A stretch of DNA of 64,000 nucleotides from Anastatus disparis. Taxonomy: Eukaryota > Arthropoda > Insecta > Hymenoptera > Eupelmidae. The stretch lies in contig JAFFSR010000352.1 of assembly GCA_017163975.1 (NCBI GenBank), positions 310,001-374,000 on the forward strand. The letters run 5' to 3'. The notes under the pieces were generated by a model. The model worked only from the letters and a program-made list of their open reading frames with translations. It had not been told where the DNA came from and ran no database searches. The position numbers were made by a program, and so were the translations under genes. This document shows, piece after piece, positions 47,247 to 58,009 of this stretch (position 1 is the first letter of the stretch; every line of letters begins with the position of its first letter).

Positions 47247-48469
47247 ATGTTCTTAAACCTCAGCTTATAGAGATCAACTGACTATACACATGAACTTTTA
47301 AAAAAATTTTGATGGCTACGTGGTATTTATAACTAAAATAAAATTATGATGACCTTGAAATGATTTTGAATGACATTGAGGATAAGAGCTGAAGATTAAC
47401 GAACGACGTATTCGGATTTAGAGGCCCAAAATACATGTGCGTGAATTTTTTCAGATATTCTTGCATTTATTTTGTCGATTTGACCTTAAAATGACCTTGA
47501 CCCTGAGATGGAAAAGGTCAAATGACCTCGGATTTTGACTCCTCGACCTCGAAAATAGACGTATGAATTTTTCCAGATTTTTCGGTTCGTATTCGGTGTT
47601 TTTAACGCAGAAACCCTCTGAATGACCTTGAAATGACCTAGACTGACCTTTAGGATAACTGCTGAAGGTCAACTAACGACGTATTTGGACTCAGAAGCCT
47701 AAAATACATGTGCATGAATTTTTTCAGATTTTTTGCATTAATCTTGTCGATTTGACCTTAAAATGACCTTGACCCTGACGTGATGGAGACTAACCGACCC
47801 TCTCATTGTAATCAGCGGCCCCAAAAACTATAAGACCCGCAAATCGCATCCGCTGATACTTAGTAGATCAAATGTTGACCTGTGTAATTTGATAAATATT
47901 ACTTAAAAAAATATATATATGATATTAAAAAGATGTATCTTATTTTTTTCTATAAATTTTATTTAATATATTTTTTTTTAAATTCGTTTTTTTCAAGTTA
48001 TCACCAAAAAATCATTTTTTTAACCTCTAAAGGGATAACTATTTTAAAACCGCGCGAACGATTTTTTTTAAACTGACAATATTACTTTGAATTATTGTTT
48101 TAAATCATCTCCCGTCGGAATGATTCAGATCAAATAAAAACTTTATACAAAACTTTACTTTTAAGCTACTGAACTATAAAATAATTTTTTTTTTCTTATA
48201 ACTTTTGATAGATTATCCTATCCAAAACTTTTAAAAAGTATACATTAATGAAAATATATCTTTTCCACATAACATCAATTTTTTCAAAATCAATCAACTT
48301 AATTCACAAAAAAACTTTAAATAATTATAAATTTGTTTTTTCAAATAAATACAATAAATTCAAATCTCCTGTTGAAAGATGCGGTAAAAAATACAATGAA
48401 AAAAAGAAATAAGACTAACTTTTAAGGCTTTTGCGTTTGTAAATGATGTGTTTTAATATTCTTTAAATA

Positions 48470-48660
48470 TCAAATAGCGAGCGCAAAGCGCGAGCGTTTT
48501 CGGTCGTGCCTTACATGCAAGAAGCGGAGCTCTTTGCATGCCTTGCATCGCTTCGCGATGCAAGGCCCGAGGGCATTTCAGAGCTGAGCGAAGCGAACCT
48601 CTGGAAGAACCAAGGTGCATCCACAGCGGCCCTTTGAGCCGCTGTGGCGAGCTAGTTGGA
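48470..48660. other. GC-rich island with GCGAAGCG-type motifs and hairpins
   Basis: Far richer in G+C than its surroundings. It holds a perfect hairpin CTTGCATCGC...GCGATGCAAG (48541-48563), AGCGAGCGCAAAGCGCGAGC and a GCGGCCC...GAGCCGCTG pair. It begins at the GGCACGACCG boundary motif and ends where the right TIR of the 7.1-kb element starts. Origin unknown. Confidence 0.5.
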
Positions 48661-49039
48661 CATGGGATCATGGTTCGGAACTTTGAAAAGTGGTATTTCA
48701 ATGTTTTAAATGACTTTAGCTCAGCGGATGGCTACATTAGCACTTATGGATTACTTTTTTTTAAAATTTAGAAGATTTTGAACAAAAAAGTTCCTTAGTG
48801 ATATATTCTTAAAACGCAACCCTACTGAGTAATTTAAGCCTAAAATTAGTCAAAAATGTCAAAAATATGGTTTTAGACCAACTTCGAAGCTTTGTAGCTC
48901 TGAAAATATGTACTAAAGAGATCTATAAAAGTCCTGAGTGGTCCATAATACGGAAAAGAACCATTATACCAATTTTTAGCAACAAAAATTCTTCATCTTT
49001 TGATTTGGCAGAGAATGGGCGATATATAGATATATATAT

Positions 49040-52000
49040 GGGTCAAAATTTTACTTTTTTAAAAAGTGCCCCGCAGCAGGTCCTCTGATTTTTTCTTCTG
49101 ATGTTACTATACTATAAAAAAAATATTTCATGGAAAATTTCAGCCCTCCACAGACATTATTCGATGAGATATGAACATTTTAACAGTCAAAAACGCCAAT
49201 TTTCTGGCTCTTTTTTGTCAATTTTCAAACTTCTGCCAAAACTATGATTTTTAATATTTTTCCATTCAGCGACTCGCTTTTTGAAGTTGTTACCTAAACC
49301 TTTAAAATAAGCCGTACCAAACTCAATTTCATTGAACAAGAGCCGTTCTACGTAGCTCGAAGTGGTGTGATCTTTTTCGTCATTTTACGGTACTTTAAAG
49401 TTCTCTAGAAACTTTTACTCTGAAATTACGCTATTTCTACCACAGCCATTCAATTCGGCAAAAAAAATACTTTTTTTTTTTATGAGTTGCATTTGGTTAA
49501 AAATTGACCGAGATATAGTACTTTAAAGTTTCAAAAAAACGTAAAAATCATGTTTTTGACCATTTTCAAAGTTGTGCTGTAGAAAAGTAGTAAAATATTT
49601 TGCTCTGAAACTTTCAGGGTTTCTTTTTAAAAGCACAAACATTAAAAATTTTCCTGACCCGTTCTGGGTATTTGATTTAAACTATAAAATTGAGAGCTCG
49701 GTTTTTCTTATTTTTACACTTTTAGCGGTATCACTATGATTTATGTCTAATAATATCAACGTTTCCGGAGATGCGAAATCCTTTAGATAAATTATTAAAC
49801 TCATAATACTATTGTAAACCTTGAATTTGATCCCTTGTAGAATTTTCTAGGTGCTCTAGGGCCAAAGGAATGACGATTTTAAGAATTTTTAAAATCTTAG
49901 ATACCAATTCTGTAATAGCGAATTTTTCTCATTTTTGCTCTTTTCTAAAAATTTTTTAATAAAAACGAAATTGAAGTCTCACTATATTTTTATAATTTAT
50001 AATAAAAAATTCCATTACTTTGCAGAGTAATTTTACCAACTGTTATGGTAAGTTCAGACCGATCTTATGTGCATGTGCACATGAATGTTTACTTTGTGTT
50101 ATCCTCTTCTAGTTCTATTCTGTAACCTTACAAGAACGTGCAATTACATGTATTGTACGGTGAGCTTAACGGTTTTCAGGTGGGTCTCAGTCGTAATTAT
50201 ATATCGCTATGAGTATTTTCAGGCGATAAGAGATTCTAACTAAATATATTAATCTCAGGTAATACTACGTGCAATCATGTAATAGATATTTGGAAGCAAT
50301 GCACTCAGATACCAAGGCAGGGCTCTCTCTCTGGGAAAAAAGTAAGAAGACAAATGTTAGAATACTTGAGAAATGAGAAATAAGTAATAACTATTAAAAG
50401 TAAGCGACGGAACGGAGAATTTAGCTATAAAAGCGTTAAAAATAGCATACAAATGTGTCCACAAATTTTAAATTAACAACAAAATTCGCGTAACAAGATT
50501 CTTATTTTTAACTTCAGTAGCATGACCGTTTAGTGATTATTGCGCCGTATTAGGGCCAAGACAACTAAACGGAATAGAGTAGATCAAGGAACAAGAAGAT
50601 ACAACTCTGTGCCTGTATGACTACGGTTATCTACTAAGGTCTGGAAACTGATGTAGTGGGGGATGTCATCATTTTAAAGTTTTTTCGATATTTCAAAAAT
50701 ATCTGCTTAATGACATGACCTATTTCTTGTCACTAGTCATCCTTCAGGGAGTGATTGGAATACGGTGTGCCACTTTCTGATTGGTCGGCGACATTTTGTT
50801 TCAAAACTGAAAAACATTTGTCAAAAAGAAATGAAGAAATAGAGTTTATCTACGAGTGTGAAAGAGACAGTTTGTAGCTGTGTTATTAAAATGTTTGCTA
50901 TCGTAGGATCGGAGTGTGGAATTAAAGTTTTCATAAAAAACATTTATACATTTTTTTATATCAGATTTTTATCTTGATATTTTTAACATTAATTTTTGTA
51001 TAATTTCTATTATAATTTTTTAAATATTACTGAAATAATTTTTCATATTAAATTAAATATAAATCTGATTATTTATAATTTATAAAAATAAACTTATTAT
51101 AAAAATAGGAATTTTATAAATTTTTTCAATAAAAAACATCTTTAGAACAAAATTATATTATACTTCTTTAAATTACATAACATTGGATTTATAACCGGAA
51201 AAAGTATAAAAAAAGTAGTTCTTATAATGAAGTATTTTGTGTTATCCTTAAATTATACGTCTTCAAAAATGTAATTTTTGCGTTTTTATGTATGCTTCCG
51301 TTTTCGAAACAATATGGCAGCGGTTATTCCAATTACTCCTTGGAGAATCACACAAAGCTTATTGACCAACCGAATAGCGCATGCTTTAAAAAGAGGTAGA
51401 GGTAGAGAGATGTAAAGAGAGAGAGAGAGAACCCTAATTTATGCATCCTCACTTTCATGTTTTCTTTCTTCTAATTTAAATATAAATAAATTAAAGAATT
51501 ATAACACGTATTTTCTCTCCCTCCATCTCTTTTTAAAGCTCGCTCTACTCGGTAGGCTAAGCGGATAATTTTGAAATATCGAAAAAACTTCAATACGATG
51601 ACATCCCCCACTACATCAATTTCCAGACCTTAGTAGATAACCGTAGTCATACAGGCACAGAGTTGTGTCTTCTTGTTCCTTGGTCTACTCTATTCCGTTT
51701 AGTTGTCTTGGCCCTAATATGGCGCAATAATCATTAAACGGTCATGCTACTGAAGTTAAAAATGAAAATCTTGTTACGCGAATTTTGTTGTTAATTTAAA
51801 ATTTGTGGACACATTTGTATGCTATTTTTAACGCTTTTATAGCTAAATTCTCCGTTCCGTCGCTTATTTTTAATAGTTATTACTTATTTCTCATTTCTCA
51901 AGTATTCTAACATTTGTCTTCTTACTTTTTTCACAGACAGAGAGAGAGCCCTGCCTTGGTATCTGAGTGCATTGCTTCCAAATATCTATTACATGATTGC

Positions 52001-53226
52001 ACGTAGTATTACTTGAGATTAATATATTTAGTTAGAATCTCTTATCACCTGAAAATACTCATAGCGATATATAATTACGACTGAGACCCACCTGAAAACC
52101 GTTAAGCTCACCGTACAATACATTGCACGTTCTTGTAAGGTTACAGAATAGAACTAGAAGAGGATAACACAAAGTAAACATTCATGTGCACATGCACATA
52201 AGATCGGTCTGGACTTACCATAACAGTTGGTAAAATTACTCTGCAAAGTAATGGAATTTTTTATTATAAAGTATAAAAATATAGTGAGACTTCAATTTCG
52301 TTTTTATTAAAAAATTTTTAGAAAAGAGCAAAAATGAGAAAAATTTGCTATTACAGAATTGGTATCTAAGATTTTAAAAATTCTTAAAATCGTCATTCCT
52401 TTGGCCCTAAAACACCTAGAAAATTCTACAAGGGATCAAATTCAAGGTTTACAATAGTATTATGAGTTTAATAATTTATCTAAAGGATTTCGCATCTCCG
52501 GAAACGTTGATATTATTAGACATAAATCATAGTGATACCGCTAAAAGTGTAAAAATAAGAAAAACCGAGCTCTCAATTTTATAGTTTAAATCAAATACCC
52601 AGAACGGGTCAGGAAAATTTTCAATGTTTGTGCTTTTAAAAAGAAACCCTGAAAGTTTCAGAGCAAAATATTTTACTACTTTTCTACAGCACAACTTTGA
52701 AAATGGTCAAAAACATGATTTTTACGTTTTTTTGAAACTTTAAAGTACTATATCTCGGTCAATTTTTAACCAAATGCAACTCATAAAAAAAAAAGTATTT
52801 TTTTTGCCGAATTGAATGGCTGTGGTAGAAATAGCGTAATTTCAGAGTAAAAGTTTCTAGAGAACTTTAAAGTACCGTAAAATGACGAAAAAGATCACAC
52901 CACTTCGAGCTACGTAGAACGGCTCTTGTTCAATGAAATTGAGTTTGGTACGGCTTATTTTAAAGGTTTAGGTAACAACTTCAAAAAGCGAGTCGCTGAA
53001 TGGAAAAATATTAAAAATCATAGTTTTGGCAGAAGTTTGAAAATTGACAAAAAAGAGCCAGAAAATTGGCGTTTTTGACTGTTAAAATGTTCATATCTCA
53101 TCGAATAATGTCTGTGGAGGGCTGAAATTTTCCATGAAATATTTTTTTTATAGTATAGTAACATCAGAGGAAAAAATCAGAGGACCTGCTGCAAGGCACT
53201 TTTTAAAAAAGTAAAATTTTGAACCA
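49040..53226. mobile_element. 4.2-kb non-coding palindromic element
   Basis: Two arms of nearly 1.9 kb run as inverted copies from GGGTCAAAATTTTAC (49040) to GTAAAATTTTGAACC (53211-53225), centred near 51130. The similarity is high to the inner edge near 50640 and 51620. The core (about 50690-51580) is less symmetrical, with a GA-rich tract near 51400-51430. The flanks are TA repeats. No open frame of more than 60 codons occurs, so this is a giant MITE or fold-back element, or a segmental inverted duplication. Confidence 0.75.
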
Positions 53227-53577
53227 TATATATATATGTATATAGATATTTAACATTCATCAATGATTCCTTGTATACCCTCTCAGGTTAAAAATATTGC
53301 ATAAATATTTGCTTTTTTAATAACATATGACAACATAGGTTTTTCAAGGATATTTTTAATAATCTCTTTTACCTTTCATATGATGCTATAAGCACCTAAA
53401 ATAATATTGATCTTTTTTTACTGTAGCAAAATTGAATATCAATTCTTGATGCATATTCAAGTTTTCACTGTTTTCTGATTCGTTAATATTCAAAAAAATA
53501 AGTTTGAATCATCCTTAAGTATTTAGAAAAATCTACATTGAATCATAAAAATAGAAATTTTTTTTCATATTTAACAG

Positions 53578-53752
53578 ATTTTCATTGATTAAGGAGCATC
53601 TCGTCGAATTTAACCAATTAGCTATGGCGAATGCTGAGGGTTCTGATAACATGCTGAATCGAGTAATGCCCAAAGATAATATCGGATTAGCTGCCTTATT
53701 GAGGACTACAGAAGCTGCTTGGGACAACGGTATCGAGAATTTTCATTTGTAA
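53578..53752 (+). CDS. candidate terminal coding exon (host gene or unknown)
   Basis: After a pyrimidine-rich tract and AG at 53576-53577, a frame of 57 codons reads FSLIKEHLVEFNQLAMANAE, then GSDNMLNRVMPKDNIGLAAL, then LRTTEAAWDNGIENFHL and a TAA at 53750-53752. Amino-acid composition is balanced, with Ala/Leu/Glu-rich helices, unlike the Lys/Ile/Asn/Phe-rich noise of neighbouring frames, and base composition is less AT-rich over exactly this stretch. I do not recognise the protein. No upstream exon was identified in the window; the 4.2-kb palindrome lies just upstream. It may be a real last exon, a fragment of a host gene or coincidence. Confidence 0.4.
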
Positions 53753-53879
53753 CTTTATAACATACTTAAATACTACTTTTTTTTCGAAAATAGAGAAAAT
53801 AGTTTTTTAGTGGTTAAATAGATGGCTTTGTCACATTTATATACCACAAATGAATAATTATTTATTTGTCATATATAAA

Positions 53880-54180
53880 TGTAAAAAAGGTATTTTTTAA
53901 CGGAGTGCGCGTTACTCTCTTTATTGTACTTGTTTTATATTCGCAATATGACTGATTTTAACACGGCATATGTAAAGATAATTACTTTGCATATGCAAGA
54001 GAATAAGAGAAGTTTCTGTCAAGCTATCGTACTCAACTCAATGATTGCAACCCTCACTCTGCTCGGGCGACAAACTTCGTCCGCTGAAGACATCGCTTAT
54101 GGAGTATCGCAAACTCCACAAAAATAGTGTATCGCATACCAGTCGCAAACCGTATTTTTTGCCATGAGAGCCAAAAAAAG
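53880..54180. other. moderately GC-rich segment, nature unknown
   Basis: Contains an open frame of 67 codons (53924-54127) with no recognisable motif and a partly repeated GTATCGCAAACTCCAC / GTATCGCATACCAGTCGC segment. I cannot assign it. Confidence 0.3.
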
Positions 54181-54278
54181 CAACGAAGTTGCGATTTTGA
54201 ACTTTAACTGGCAAAATATATCTTTTGATACAATTTTGCGACGTTAGCGATGGCTACACGAATTTTTTTGACACCCTT

Positions 54279-54651
54279 CCCTGGTGAAAAAAATCAGGTG
54301 ACAAGTCACCTGATTTATCAGGTGATTTATCATGCCAAAATATCATGTATCGATTTTGTTCGTTTTTACACGTTTTAAACCATGTTTAGTCAATTTAGAA
54401 CAATTTTTGAAAAATTTTTAAAATTTTTGAACTTAGAAATTTTTTTGTGATTTAGTCAAAATTTTTTCTAAGACCAAATTATCTAAAAAATTTTCTAAGT
54501 TCAAAATTTTCCAAAATTTTCAAAAATTGTTCTAAATTGACTAAGCATGGTTTAAAATGAGTAAAGATCAACAAAATCGTTACATGATGTTTTGGCATGA
54601 TAAATCACCTGATAAATCAGGTGATTTATCACCTGATTTTTTTTAATAGGG
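54279..54651. mobile_element. fold-back MITE with CCCTGGTG ends and TCACCTG repeats
   Basis: Ends CCCTGGTGAAAAAAATCAGG and CCTGATTTTTTTTAATAGGG. Both arms contain repeated CAGGTGATTTATCATG and TTTAGTCAATTTAGAAC sequence around a centre near 54470. Same family as the outer part of 17914-18909. Confidence 0.75.
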
Positions 54652-54803
54652 TTACTTCATTCGAGTGACAAATGACACTCGTGTATGAATCGACTAATTC
54701 GCAAACTTGTATTGAAATGTAGTATTTTAGTATTTCGTGTGCCAGAACTTATTTGCGCGCACGCTTGAATAAAAATGCGCGCTCGAAAACAAGCTCTAAA
54801 CAC

Positions 54804-55268
54804 GATGTACGAAAAAATTTTGTTTCGTACTCAAAAGAGGAAGTAATTTTAATCTCATGTAAACTTTCCATCCTCACTTCAGGCTGAAACGCCCACATGA
54901 AGTTAAAATCACTTTTTCGCACAAATATAAAAAATAACTGATTTTATCATCTTAAAATGATGTACGAAAAAATTTTGTTTCGTACTCAAAAGAGGAAGTA
55001 ATTTTAATCTCATGTAAACTTTCCATCCTCACTTCAGGCTGAAACGCCCACATGAAGTTAAAATCACTTTTTCGCACAAATATAAAAAAATAACTGATTT
55101 TATCATCTTAAAATGATGTACGAAAAAATTTTGTTTCGTACTCAAAAGAGGAAGTAATTTTAATCTCATGTAAACTTTCCATCCTCACTCCAGGCTGAAA
55201 CGCCCACATGAAGTTAAAATCACTTTTTCGCACAAATATAAAAAAATAACTGATTTTATCATCTTAAA
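54804..55268. repeat. 155-bp tandem repeat, three copies
   Basis: GATGTACGAAAAAATT starts copies at 54804, 54959 and 55115. Copies are nearly identical (a C for T near 55190 and an A-run change). Each has an internal ACGAAAAAATT/AATTTTGTTTCGT dyad. Confidence 0.95.
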
Positions 55269-55646
55269 ATGATACGTGGAAAGAAACTTATGTCTTAGCA
55301 GAAACGATTACGTTCATACTGCTTAAAAATGATAATACATATCATCCTCTCTTTTTGCATGGAATATTTTCAATTTATTGATACAAGCTTTTTTTGACAT
55401 TTTTCGTTTTCGCATACAGAATTGTTAAATTTGTTTGTTTTTGTTATGAATTTATTGTGAATCATTAATTAAAATTAGAAAACTTTTCTCTAAAATAAGA
55501 TATTATTGAATTTCAGTAAAAATTATATTTTATTCTTTTATTGAAGTTTGCTTATATTTTGATATCAAAAGATTAGGATAGTAATTTGTATTTCCTGAAA
55601 TGAAATGTTTTGACGATAGTTTTTCTCCATACCTTCATATAGATAT

Positions 55647-57006
55647 TGGACATTTTACGTCAACTAGCAGGTTCAAAAAATAAAAATCGCTCAAAGTCTC
55701 TAAATATGTTCTATTTGATACCAAAAACGTACAAATAAATCTTTAGAGATCTAGTTAAAAAAAGTCGAAAGTTGGATGTCATGGAAAATTCAAATTAATA
55801 AAATTTCTTTTTTAAATAAATTACTCAATTTTTTTTCGAAAACCATTAACTTTTGATAAAATCTTGAAATATTACTTTTTATTCAAAGTAACATAAAATG
55901 TACCTATATTTTTGAAAATTACAATAATTAGGTATTCGAGGTTAATTTGCTTTCTAGAGGCTCGATTTTTTAATTTTTTCGTTAAGAATAAAATAATTTT
56001 TGTGCCATCGGACAAAAATTCTGAAAATTTTTCAATTGGTATAAAACTTTTGAAAAATAGTCATTTTTAACTTACTCATTAGATCTATAGTTTTTTTCTC
56101 AGGAAGTATTGAGTTTTGAAAAATATGTTTAAAAAGGTTTTTTAATTAATTATGTATGGAATATATTTTAATTTTTATAAATTGTAATTTAAGACATTGT
56201 GAAGCATAATCATTAGAAAATTAACAAAAAAAAATTGAATATTTAATATTCTATTTTTTTGATTGGTCACATATGAATTTTGGTGTCTTTGTAATCGTCT
56301 TCTCAACCCCTGTAAAGCATCGAGCAGAACTACTGAGCAGTAGTCGAGGTGCATAAAGAGCAAGGTGGCTGCGAGTTGTTTACGCGGGCCTCAGTGGTGT
56401 ACCGACGAAAGAACCACAAACTATACATTATCCTATTAAATTTTTTAGTCACCATATTAATGTGCGGCTCCCATGACAACTTAGCGTGAAGCACAACATT
56501 CTGATAGGAAATGTTTCCAAAATTTTTTTCCAAAACTCAATACTTTTCGAATGAAAAAGTCATAAATTTCATAACTTAGCCAAAAATGGCGATTTTTTAT
56601 TACTTCTCCGCAAAATTAAGTAGCTTTGAGAAATTTTTCGTACTTGTGCCTAAATTTTTTTTTGTTTGTCATAAAAAACGAAAAAAATGAGTCCTGAGTT
56701 TCGTCATTCCATCGAACAGATAATTTTATATATCTACATATTGTAATTTACGAAAATTCGAGTACATTTTATATGTTATTCATAATAAAAAGTAACAAAA
56801 AGTTAACGATAACAATAAAAATAATGATTGAAGAATTTTTTAAATTAGAAACTGAAAAAATTCAAATTGTTCCATAAATTTCAACTTTTCACTTTTTTTA
56901 TCTAGACTTCTAAAGATTTTTCTGTATATTTTGGGTACCAAATGGAATATATTCCAAAACTTTGAACAATTTTTTTTCACCGTGTGAGTTAACGTGAAAT
57001 GTTCCA
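55647..57006. mobile_element. 1.36-kb non-autonomous element with Sola-like TIRs
   Basis: Ends TGGACATTTTACGTCAAC and GTTAACGTGAAATGTTCCA, with long inverted arms sharing ATTTGATACC and TCTAGTTAAAAAAAGT segments. The first 100 bp align with the TIR of the 11.7-kb element (common ATTTGATACC, CAAAATATAC-like and TTTAGAG words), so it belongs to a sister family. It carries only a retrotransposon fragment. No clear target duplication was found. Confidence 0.65.
56178..56533 (-). pseudogene. non-LTR reverse-transcriptase C-terminal fragment
   Basis: Minus-strand frames read VVLHAKLSWEPHINMVTKKF, then IMYSLWFFRRYTTEAR, and after a frame change LFMHLDYCSVVLLDALQGLR followed by RLQRHQN. The pattern L-D/H-x-x-LSW-x-x-HI, RRYTTE and LDYCSVV-x-LD is typical of the thumb-side region of non-LTR reverse transcriptases. 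It is embedded in a DNA-transposon-like inverted-repeat element. Broken by a frameshift near 56335. Confidence 0.65.
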
Positions 57007-57078
57007 TAAATATTATATATATAAAGAGAAAAGAACTATTTTTTGCAATGTTAATAAGTAAATAAACTATTATAAGTA

Positions 57079-58002
57079 AGGGGGACTAGGGCTATTTGAT
57101 AGTAGAGGTATGTAGGCAAATCGCAAATAAGTTTACCAATGAAAGTCGTAGCGCAGCGGTGCTTAGATCTTAAATGTAAAACAGTCTTGCAAATATTTTA
57201 CATCAATTATTGATTGAAGTCGCTGATAAACACAGTACAAGATCACTTTTAATATTTTAACATATCCAAAGCAAAATTATTAAGTTTCAAATTATTTGTA
57301 TTTAGTATTCGACTCTAAGTTTGAAAAAAAGGACTACACTATAGTGTAGAGCTTCAATTATAGTTTAAATTTTCACTATGCATTTTTTAAATACTTATAT
57401 AAAACTATGAAAAAAATATTGATTAAATTTTTGGTTATCGTTGGGGTAAGTTGTCAATTTGTGTAAAAAATGTAATGATGATATATAATTCACATATTAA
57501 ATATAATAATTATTATATTTTTGTATATAATTTTCATTTGCTACTATAAATTGTTATGTATATTCTGATTATTTCATACATTTAGTAAAATGTTTAATTA
57601 TTCTAATTTTCCTTACTATTTTTCATACCTATAAAATTGAACTTCGTATATTTACATTATAGAATGTAAAATAAAAATAAAAATAACAAATTTTGTTGAA
57701 ATTAATAATGGATACTTAGTTTTTAACGTCACAATTAATACTTTATGATTAATAGTTTATTTCCCAACTTACGCTCACCCCTCAGACAATTTACCCCAAG
57801 ATTTTGCCTAGTTAGCATAAAAATGTGCCCCAAAAACTCATAACTCATTCGTTATTAGATTTTCGATTCTCAAAAAATTCTCAAATGTTGCTATAGTGGA
57901 GTACTTGTACAAGAGCTTTTTATTTTTTTATAGATCTTATAGTTTCTGCACAAAAAATTCAAATTTAATTAAATTGACAACTAGCCCCAGTCTCTCCTGT
58001 TT
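57079..58002. mobile_element. possible MITE with GGGACTAGGGCTA-type ends
   Basis: GGGGACTAGGGCTATTTG (57081-57098) faces the inverse of CAAATTGACAACTAGCCCC near 57975-57987. The ends are short and imperfect, the interior AT-rich without genes. Confidence 0.35.
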
Positions 58003-58009
58003 ACTCTAA

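Larger units (their letters stand above)
43939..47884 (+). mobile_element. CACTA/EnSpm-like DNA transposon, near-complete copy
   Basis: 3,946 bp with ends CACAGGTCAACATTTG and CAAATGTTGACCTGTG, flanked by TAA on both sides (43936-43938 and 47885-47887). The inverted ends extend over CTACTAAGTATCAGCGG and beyond. Subterminal units rich in AGGTCA lie on the left (44030-45020, with a 272-bp period) and right (47340-47770). One plus-strand gene (45293-47246) occupies the middle. Together with the palindromic element at 8588-13120 it defines a family with CACAG ends, 3-bp duplications and a shared transposase, although ends and repeats have diverged strongly between the two. Confidence 0.82.
41905..49022. 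mobile_element. 7.1-kb inverted-repeat element with nested insertions
   Basis: The left arm 41905-42237 and right arm about 48655-49022 are inverted copies, beginning TCGCCCATT and ending AATGGGCGA. TATA flanks both ends, but the left flank is a TA microsatellite. The arms share ATATCACTGAGGAACTTTTT and CCATCCGCTGAGCTAAAGTC. Inside the left part is a further palindrome (42237-42372 against 43328-43467) around a unique stretch of about 950 bp. Both inner boundaries carry GGCACGACCG in inverted orientation (43469 and 48508-48520). A CACTA-like transposon occupies 43939-47884. The element itself shows no transposase, so it is non-autonomous. Confidence 0.65.
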
